Below, in pieces: positions 56,036-64,000 of a stretch of 64,000 bases of DNA. The position numbers and the translations under genes were made by a program. The notes beneath the pieces were generated by a model. That model was given only the letters and a program-made list of their open reading frames with translations. It was not told the DNA's origin and did no database searches. The stretch is from Allolobophora icterica (taxonomy: Eukaryota; Annelida; Clitellata; Crassiclitellata; Lumbricidae): the NCBI GenBank assembly GCA_963556255.1, contig OY744614.1, positions 37,991,054 to 38,055,053 of the forward strand, in the 5' to 3' direction. How positions within the stretch are numbered: position 1 is the stretch's first letter; every line of letters begins with the position of its first letter.

Positions 56036-56459
56036 CAAAACCAGATGTTAAATCCTCACCGGGACTTAGTAAAACGCTTGGACAAAGGAAAACACTCGGC
56101 CGGACACAGCCTCAATGGATGGCAAGCGGCAACGAGCAAGGGCTGACCTGACAGGCGCCGACTAATGAAACACATGTTGACCGGCAATGAAACACATGTT
56201 GACATGCATAAATGTGTAACTGTGTCCGATGCAGCAGCGTTCAGCCACAGCTGATCTCTGATCCAATAATGATTCCCGTTGGTCAGAAACAACATTCCAT
56301 ATTGCGTGAGAGTACTCGGCTCTCTAGCCGAGGCAGATTCCACTCTGAAATCACTCCATGTCAACCCTGCCTCATAAGAAATGGTCAGCAAACAGTAATG
56401 AAACTGCCTTGTGGCAATGCACCCTGGCTTTCAACCTTCCTGTCAATACACTGTAAAAC

Positions 56460-56812
56460 TGGTCAGATGGAAATAGACAAAAGAAAAAGACAGACGGAAA
56501 AAGACATATGGAAAAAGACACATGGAAATGGACAGATGGTTAAAGACAGATGGAAATGGACAGATGGAAAAAGACAGATGGAAAAGACAGATGGAAATGG
56601 AAAGATGGAAAAAGACAGATCTGGAAAAAGATAGATGGAAATGGACATATAGTTAAAGACATATGGAAAAAGACAGATGGAAAAAAAGACAGATGGAAAT
56701 GGACAGATGGAAAAAGACAGATGGAAATGGATAGATGGAATAAGATACGTGGAAAGAGACAGGTGGAAATGGACAGATGGTCATAGGCAGATGGAAAAGA
56801 ACAGATTGTCAA
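56460..56812. repeat. GACAGATGGAAA minisatellite
   Basis: About 25-30 units of 11-14 bp alternating GACAGATGGAAAT(G) and AGACAGATGGAAAA. Open lysine-rich or FPSVHFH-like frames on the two strands are repeat artefacts. Confidence 0.95.
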
Positions 56813-57293
56813 GTCATTGGATTGCCTTGCTTCACATGATGATCTTTTAACCTCAGGCCAACAGTATTTGTAAGTGTGTCCAGCAGGCCATATGAAAAGT
56901 GGCCCTCGACTTCACCCTTTGAACAACTTCTTATAAACCTTTAAATCAATGTTCAGCCCTTAGTCACCAAACTGCAGCTAGCCAAGCAACTTTACTGCAT
57001 GGATCTTCACATCGGTGGTTAAACACGGAGCAGAGAGGTCTTTGTAAGTCAAATCCAAGGATTGACTTAATACAACCTTGGCCCATTGAACAACTGATCT
57101 GCAGCAACAGCAACTTGCCACAAAAGAACTGCACATCCTCTAAAAATTAATCAAGTATTCTCTAATTAATCTAATACTACAATAAATTATCTACCATATG
57201 CATCACAGCATCTCTTAAATGCTCTTAAGACTGCAAACAACATTTCAAGTTGACCACAAGCTGCTTTAGCCTTTTTTATTCCACATACTGGAG

Positions 57294-58387
57294 CAGTGAT
57301 ATTTTACTTCTAAAAATAATTCCTAATTCAGTTCTAATTCAGTTCTGAGCTCTTGAATTTTACTTCTAATTCTAATTTTACTTCTCAAATAATTTTACCT
57401 CTAATTCCTATTTTAGTTCTCAAATAATTTTACTTCTAATTTTACTTTTCCAAATAATTATTAATTTTCGTGCTGTAAAGACTAAAAGTATACATAGGCC
57501 CTATGCAACGCTTGCAGAGAGAAGCTCACCAAACCTGTCTCGAAAAAGAAAAAACTGTTTGAAGTAAAACAAGGGGTGAAGCTTTAGTCTTACAATGCTG
57601 GTAATTTGAATTTTGAGTCGTGTGGTTATCATTAATACGAAACGAAGAATTATCTAGTATCAGCGAAATCGGGTAGGCCCTACTGTGTGGACAACCATAT
57701 CCAAAACGATATGCAGTCGCTGATGGAATTCATTCGAGTCAGTCGGCAAGATCTAATGCTCTTAGGCTGTGCCAGCGTGTTACCATTCATCTATCCCCCT
57801 TCCAAGACTTATATGGCTTGTATTTCTCCAACTAGTGCTGTTCCACAAATTCCATCATTTTCCCCGTTTAGTACTTGGCATGTAGATCTGCCTGCACATG
57901 TAGTTTCGTCGAAATGATGAACCCAAAATTGGGCTATCTCGCTTCCTTCCGGTCAACATTCTCGATAAACTCGTAATTTTACAATTTAACGATCAAACCC
58001 GAAATAAAATGGCGTATGAAACTGAGGTCGTTGGTAGGCAATTAAGTGGGGAGAGTTATTAGACAACGAAGACCAAAGATAATAGAAATTGTATGCGCAG
58101 CGTCTTCATCCCAACTGAAGTTTTCCAATGGATTTTGTTTGGACCGGGAGCAATTTTACCGGTACTCGCCTTCGTCTCAACTTAAGCATCACAAGAAGTA
58201 AAATGATTTTACTTCTGAAAATAATTCCTAATTTCGTTCATAATTTTAGTTCGGCAAATAATTCCTAATTCAATTCTTAATTTCGTTCTTTCTGCTGAAA
58301 TAATTCCTACTTTTACTTCTAGTTTTCGTTAACGAAATCATTTATTTTTACTTCTAATTTTAGTTTTCGTTAACGAAAATATCACTG
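57294..58387. mobile_element. Large non-autonomous hAT element (1094 bp)
   Basis: Perfect 8-bp duplication TACTGGAG at 57286-57293 and 58388-58395. Terminal inverted repeat CAGTGATATTTT (12 bp, perfect). Both subterminal regions (57300-57470 and 58190-58380) hold many direct copies of AATTCCTAATT and TTTTACTTCTAA. The centre has a 76-codon frame (57687-57917) without recognisable similarity. Confidence 0.93.
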
Positions 58388-59109
58388 TACTGGAGTCTCC
58401 CTCAAATCAAGCTTTGCATTCATCTTATGTTTGACAGATGTCCATATGCCTAAACCCATATCGTTGGGTTAATGAAGTCACCAGCTATTCATCCAGTCCA
58501 CCACCCATCCAATTCCAGCTGTGGATAAACAACAGTTGGAGCTTTCGACTCCTGGTGGCTGTAGCCTATGAATCATCAGGGCTACAGCTTATTACTCCTG
58601 ATGTTTCTAATTCTCTCAGCCATACCAAAATGAGTTGGAACTCGCTGCTCACTGCATCTGGGTTTGACTTGTCAAGAGTCATATTATGTGTAAATGGCAA
58701 ATAGATGCCAATACAACACTCAACACTGGTTCTGCCTGTCCTGGAGCCAATAGAATGACAACCACAAAGGATTTGAGGTTTAAAAATAAACACCTCAGCA
58801 TACAATCCAATACAGCATACCTGAAAATTTGATAAGGCCTCCTTACATAGGTTCAGAAGTGCAGATTGACGTAATAGGACTAAAGATTAAAAGATCGCTC
58901 TTCTGATAACTTCATCCATATCTTTGAGTGTCAGAAGCAATTGAAAAGAGCACCCAAATGGGTCATATTGGTTTGTCCTGACTTACAAACTTGCGTCATG
59001 ATACTTGTCACTTAAGGTATGAGTGGTGTATCATAACACATCTTACCTTGAAGCCTTTCCCATAGTGAGATTTTTCTTATGTTACATACTCACTTTAGTA
59101 CTACAGAGA

Positions 59110-59174
59110 AATACCTTACCTGCGCCTCCAATTCCCATTTCTGTGTGACCTTGCACGGGTTAAGAATTTTTGTA

Positions 59175-59233
<59 letters not shown>

Positions 59234-59240
59234 CATACCA
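59110..59240 (+). repeat. LINE tail, second type, with TAA microsatellite
   Basis: TGCGCCTCCAATTCCCATTT, CTGTGTGACCTTGCACGGGT, TAAGAATTTTTGTAATAG, then about 20 AAT units. It matches the 3' end of the LINE fragment at 20325-20400. Confidence 0.82.
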
Positions 59241-59924
59241 ACTCAGAGACAGAAAGTCGTACCTTACCCAGTGCCGTCTTAACAGCACTGTAGGCCCTGG
59301 GCAAAGCAATGCACTGGGGCTCCTGCCCACCCATGGGGATAAAAATTTAAACAGTCAATAAAGTGAAACCTATAGATTTATTGGTACTATCAACATTCTC
59401 TTTGTAACAAAATGAATGTTTAAACATAAAGAAACATACTGTAAAGCGAAGATTAATTAACACAAACTTTAGACCAATATATCATAAGCCTTGAAAAACA
59501 CAAATATGTCAACATGGTCTTTCTAATATAGGGGCCCCTAGAATCGTGGCCCAGTGTGCCTATGCCTTACGATGGCACTGACCTTACCTCACCATAGAAG
59601 CCGTTTTCATAGCAAGACGTCTCTGTTGATGGATGTTTGGTTTAAAGACACGTTACAAAATTATCAGAGCATGGCCGAGATCAAATTTATTGCATGTTTA
59701 CTGCAAGAACGAGCCATGTTGCAACTAAGACCAGCTAATGCATTAAGTAACAATTCAGCATAACACATAAAAAACAGCACGTGTCCCAGTGCCTTACTTT
59801 ACCACACCAAAGTATCCCTCCAGATATTGTCATCACAGCATAGCTGCATAACTGAACAAGAGCCTTACCCGGTACCTTACTCTACCTGACCTTACCTTAG
59901 ACGCATTAATTGACACATTGGGGA

Positions 59925-60115
59925 GGGGGATAGAGTAATGGTAACACTCATGGCCAGGAGAGCATTAGATCGCGGTTCAATACCCGTAACCCCCCTCTAA
60001 GGCGGCGCCTTGCATGGCTGCCAAACCGCGTTTAATTAAGATCTTGATAGTATTGTAATGTTTCAATGTAATCTTACTGCATCCGTCAGTTTGAAATAAT
60101 ATAGAATATTATTAT
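59925..60115 (+). repeat. SINE type B, full-length copy
   Basis: A-box-like GAGTAATGGTAACACTC (about 59933-59949), B-box-like GGTTCAATACCC (59974-59985), then CCCCCTCTAAGGCGGCGCCT, TGCATGGCTGCCAAACCGCG, AAGATCTTGATAGTATTG, TTTCAATGTAATCTTACTGC and ATATTATTATTATTG. A tRNA-derived retroposon; the head is too degenerate to be a tRNA gene. Confidence 0.87.
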
Positions 60116-60329
60116 TATTGAGAATAATTGTAACCGTGCTACAGAACTTAACAAGATTTGATTACATTAACTTACCTTACCAGAGTTGACACTCTGAACA
60201 TGGTGTCAACTTTGGATAAGACTCCGTTGGCTAGGTCATACTGGTGAGAAACCACCACTGGTGACGTTTCTAGTTTATCTGAGCAAGTTACCTCAGGAAC
60301 CTTTAAAATGTTCTAAATGACATTAACCA

Positions 60330-60410
60330 TTGTTTAGGTTAGAGTAGAGAGCACTTTTGATTAATTTCTCTAGAAAAGACGCTATATAAATTTCTAATTA
60401 TAGTTACACA
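60330..60410 (+). repeat. LINE/SINE tail fragment
   Basis: AGAGAGCACTTTTGATTAAT, TTCTCTAGAAAAGACGCTAT, ATAAATTTCTAATTATAGTT. Same subgroup as 9600-9668, 25505-25615 and 36783-36865. Confidence 0.6.
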
Positions 60411-61250
60411 ATTACCATAACAAAAAATGCAAGATCTGGTCAAGTCTAAACAATAGCACTTACCAGTATTCAGCTAATCCACAGTCACTCACGTAAGGGT
60501 CAATATATATAAACTATCGTATAAAAACAATTTTCCTTTCATGACAAACAACAATGCAAACATTTCCTTATACAGAACCAATTACAGTCCCCAGACACAG
60601 ATGCATGGAAACCACAAACTCAAGTAATATCTCTTAATCTTCATCACCATGTCAACAAGCCCTGAGACCAGAAGGGCGAAGCGCACCTGACCCTACCTGT
60701 CTGCACCTGCTGATAATTGCTTTGATTAGATAAAACAGCCTGAGGCTCACTCACGCCCACCAGTCACTCAATTGGCGTGAATTGCTTACATTTCTCAATC
60801 TTCTCCAGCAATCAGACTCCGTGTTTGGACTTGCACGTCATTTAAGGTAATGCCTGAAACGGGCAAACACTGATAACATGGTAATTATGGTTCTAAACAA
60901 ACTATATGTTGGCAATACTGTGCTCTGCTCTCAGACAATATAAGCTCTTGAAGCAGCAATCAGGCCACACTACGAGTGGGACAAACACCAACTATCTCTG
61001 CAGCCATCGCCCGCCTTGCCGTCTGAAGATTATGGATCTACTACGCCTGGCCGCATATCTGGCCGACTCCATCAGAGCCTTATCGTATTTGTCATCTGGC
61101 TCTGTCGACCAAAAGAGGAATTTTGGGATACACCAGAAATGCATATTTAATGAATTGAACGGCTGTTTGAGTGATGCTGTTCAACATCACTCGTCATGCA
61201 GTAATTTCTTGCACAAACTCCGAAAAAACTGTAGGCAACGATTTGTGGTA

Positions 61251-61640
61251 CAACATAATGCGGTGTTATGGAAAACTATCACACAGAAAACAGTTTTGTG
61301 CTGCAACACAATGTGATGTTATGGAAATCTATCACATAGAAAAGAGTTCTGTGGTGCAACATAATGTGATGTTACGGAAAATTATCACATATAAAACAGT
61401 TTTTTGGAGCAACATAATGTCATGTTATGGAAATCTATCACATAGAAAAGAGTTCTGTGGTGATGTGATGTGATGATAATGTGATGTTACGGAAAATTAT
61501 CACATAGAAAAGTTCTGTGGTGCAGTATAATGTGATGTTTTGGAAAACTATCACATATAAAACAGTTTTGTGGAGCGACATAATGTCATGTTATGGAAAC
61601 TATCACATAGACAACAATTGGTGGCACAACATAATTTAAT
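61251..61640. repeat. 53-bp minisatellite, left part
   Basis: About seven copies of a 53-bp unit beginning CAACATAATGTGATGTTATG and containing CTATCACATAGAAAA and GTTCTGTGGTG. Units alternate between two subtypes (AAAGAGTTCTGTGGTG and AAACAGTTTTGTGGAG), which suggests growth by a 106-bp double unit. It continues at 62280-62400 beyond an inserted element. Confidence 0.92.
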
Positions 61641-61663
61641 TAGGTGGCACAACATAGTTTAAT

Positions 61664-62278
61664 TAGGGCTGTCACTGATAAACGAATAATCAATTATTCT
61701 CAAAGATCTAACTTCGATTAATCAATTAAATTCGATTATTTTGGTATCTGTTAGGTAAAATGTGAAAATGTGAAAATGTGAAAACGTGAAAATGTGAAAA
61801 CGTGGTAAGCAGTTAATATTCCAGTCAGTAAGTTTATCTTAACCATTCACGCAGGCAAATTAGCGCAGTCACATGGCAGGAAGCAGATAGGTTTGTCATT
61901 GAACATTGCTGCTCATACTGCTCACTGGCTTTCTTTGTTCATCAGCAATATCACGTTGATAAGCTGACGGATGTTCATGCTGAAGGTGATACGTCAGCGA
62001 TGTGTTTGAACCACGATAAGCAAATTGTTTATTGCATTGAAGACAGTTAATTTTGTTGCCATCTTCAACTTCTCCTCAGCATTTAACTTAAATGCAAAAT
62101 GATTACTAATTTTCAACTGAAACATTTTACATTATCCCTGTTCACCACATTGCTTACTCCAGAAATGGGCGCTTGTCAGCATTAAATAAGTAACAGAATT
62201 AATCGAACAAGCCAAAATTAATCAATTAAAATTTTTAACGATTATTCGACTGATTAATCGTTAAAATCAGCAGCCCTA
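61664..62278. mobile_element. hAT-like MITE inside the minisatellite (615 bp)
   Basis: Ends read inward are TAGGGCTGTCACTGAT and TAGGGCTGCTGATTTT, sharing TAGGGCTG. Both are followed by ATTAAT/ATTCG-rich sequence (TCGATTAATCAATTAA, GATTAATCG). The flanks AGTTTAAT and AATTTAGT agree at 6 of 8. The minisatellite resumes directly after it. Confidence 0.8.
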
Positions 62279-62279
62279 A

Positions 62280-62400
62280 ATTTAGTGTTTTGGAAAATAA
62301 TAAGACACCTACTGGTGGTGCAACATAATGTGATGTTATGGAAAACAACCCGACAGACATTCGGTGGAGCAACATAAAGTGAAGTTATGGACAATTTATA
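62280..62400. repeat. 53-bp minisatellite, right part
   Basis: TTTAGTGTTTTGGAAAATAA, CTGGTGGTGCAACATAATGT, GATGTTATGGAAAACAACCC, CGGTGGAGCAACATAAAGTG: about two more divergent units of the array at 61251-61640. Confidence 0.85.
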
Positions 62401-64000
62401 CGTCACTCCCTTCTCCCTGTGGACTCATGAGGAATGCCAGAGAAAAGTAAGCAAGGAGAGCACTAGACCAAAAAGAAGTGGCTTTAAACATACTACAAGG
62501 AAGAGACTACAAAGAGGAGGAGAAACATCACATCATGGCAGTTTGACAATGAGGTTATAACATTGGTGAATTTACAACATTTGTCAATTCCAGTTAGTAT
62601 TTAGATGGATGACCACTTAAATGTCGTGCATACCATTCTCCTCAATGCGATACAAGTACCTGCACAAGTTGGGGAGTTTGCCTAACTCCACCACTGTTCC
62701 TACTCTGACAGTGCCAGTCCCATGCCTGAAGAAACGAGGAGGGCGACGCTAATCATGTTTGTTATGACAACGTTGTAAAACAGCAACTAACTGACGGGAG
62801 TTAACCTGCGTCTCATATTGCTGTATCGTCATGGCTCTGTTTGTACTTCATTCAACGGATGCTTAAGTAACCTGAGGCTGAGCTTCTCAGTTGTCTCACA
62901 GCATTAAGGAAACAAGTGTGTAATTTAACCTTTCATAGTTCCACAGAACTCATTCAAACGCCAGAAGGCCTCTCTGTCATATACCATAGAAGTCCCAACA
63001 TGTACATGACTGAAAATACATGCCAATTGTCATATCATATCATGTATCACATTAAAAACAATAAAATCATCAAAATGTGACATCCAAACAGTGTACACCG
63101 GAACATCATACACTTGAATAGCATACACTCGTATTGGGTATCTGTCAGTGAGAGAATTTAAATCCTAGACCTTTAACCTTCAGAGCAGAGGACTTACCTA
63201 GCACCCCACCCATACCTAAGTACCTATACATACTAAATGCCCATGGTTATGTGTAACCACATTCACAGACCCCTCTAACATGTAATGAGGGGAGGAAACA
63301 AGGTTTATGTACATGTGTGGGTGTATGGGGTCAAGCCATGCCGGATACTGTTTACTCAATAGAGATCTTGAGCAAGTACTTAGAACACAAATGCTCAACA
63401 TCCTCAATAATTTATGAAATATACTAGTATTACTAGTGCTATATACAGACAGAGATCATGCTGTTTGGAAATAAAGCCCGAAACCAGTGGCCGAAGATCC
63501 AGACACTTCTGAATGATTAACATAAAAGACACATTAACAAATTTATTTTTTCATCTATTATCCTTAGACACTGCATGTTCAGATGCATTTTCGCCAAGGT
63601 AGAGTCTCTGAAGCTAATAGACACCACCTTTTTTGGAAAATTAGTCACAACCAACCTTCATAGAATGCACAACAAGGTCACAGACAGCAATAAAAACCAT
63701 GCAGGGATAAATTATTACACAGACTCCATGAATAATGCTACTGAATTTGAAACCACCAGATGTCACCCGGATTTATAGAGGAGTCACCAAGTTGTACGTT
63801 TGTCACATATGCTTCACAAAAAACTGATACACGGATGAGCAAATATCCATTTCGTTCATCAGATCTGTAGCTTTCGCCAGCCCACATCAAGTCCTCAAGA
63901 CTTATTCAGAAAACTTATTCAAGCTCTTTAAAGCGAGGTCATGATCCATCTATTTATTATAAATCGTTCAGGAGGTCATGGTTTTAGCAACCCCTTCAGG
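62401..64000. other. Right flank, nothing recognised
   Basis: No conserved reading frame, RNA gene or well-formed element stands out on either strand. Confidence 0.5.

Larger units (their letters stand above)
51891..57285. other. NCX upstream region; no host exon recognised
   Basis: The first coding exon of NCX begins at a splice acceptor (51587), so at least one non-coding 5' exon and the promoter must lie upstream, here or beyond. I could not identify them. What is recognisable is mobile DNA: a SINE type B fragment at 52500-52640, a LINE tail near 53415-53490, a LINE gene fragment at 54040-54720, a hAT relic at 55050-55812, a SINE type C head, and a minisatellite. Confidence 0.5.
58396..61250. 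other. Intergenic or NCX-upstream DNA with retroposon pieces
   Basis: No host exon recognised. It contains the LINE tail at 59110-59240, SINE type B at 59925-60115 and a tail at 60330-60410. A 136-codon plus-strand frame (60906-61316) runs into the minisatellite and has no recognisable domain, so I do not call it a gene. Confidence 0.5.

Noticed and set aside
56212..56812. Lysine/tryptophan-rich and FPSVHFHLS-type frames
   Set aside because: Artefacts of the GACAGATGGAAA minisatellite.
60906..61316. 136-codon plus-strand frame
   Set aside because: No recognisable domain, and it runs into the 53-bp minisatellite; no splice or transcript support is visible.
61251..62400. Regular repeats that could be taken for a CRISPR-like array
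   Set aside because: The units are head-to-tail with no unique spacers, in a eukaryotic genome; it is a minisatellite.

Overview
The window is nuclear DNA of an invertebrate animal. It holds three conserved, intron-rich metazoan genes, all read from the minus strand and all with GT-AG introns in agreeing phases. They lie in AT-rich DNA full of tRNA-derived SINEs, non-LTR retrotransposon (LINE) tails, short inverted-repeat DNA transposons and microsatellites. The frequent palindrome TAGGCCTA and the many GCGCTATATAAAT-type repeat tails remind me of echinoderm or other marine deuterostome genomes. That placement is an impression, not a determination.

Layout by coordinate: (1) 4460-13942, phosphatidylserine synthase 2 (PTDSS2), 11 coding exons, 468 codons. 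(2) 17886-26993, V-type ATPase subunit C (ATP6V1C), 12 coding exons, 406 codons, with a TATA/GC-box/CCAAT promoter and a non-coding first exon near 27.8-27.9 kb. (3) 33048-51556, a sodium/calcium exchanger of the NCX/SLC8 family, 12 coding exons, 845 codons, with both alpha repeats and both calcium-binding Calx-beta domains. All three reading frames assemble without a frameshift. The products work separately: ER phospholipid exchange, organelle acidification, and plasma-membrane calcium extrusion. They are neighbours, not a pathway.

Introns and spacers are dominated by mobile DNA. I see four tRNA-headed SINE types. One of them ends in a tail that matches the last codons and 3' UTR of a LINE also present here. 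Eight short hAT-like elements carry about 8-bp target duplications, five of them perfect and one with a single mismatch. There are nested insertions (a 167-bp element inside a LINE tail, and a 530-bp element inside a LINE reverse transcriptase gene), one LINE fragment with an open 334-codon reverse transcriptase end, and a decayed hAT transposase fragment. From 52 kb to the right edge I find no conserved host gene.

I found no new multi-gene system. The best leads are a perfect triple 35-bp tandem repeat that copies an NCX splice donor, a near-perfect 57-nt hairpin in an NCX intron, a sequence-supported NCX start that lacks a signal peptide, an N-terminal extension on V-ATPase subunit C, and the LINE/SINE tail-sharing system.
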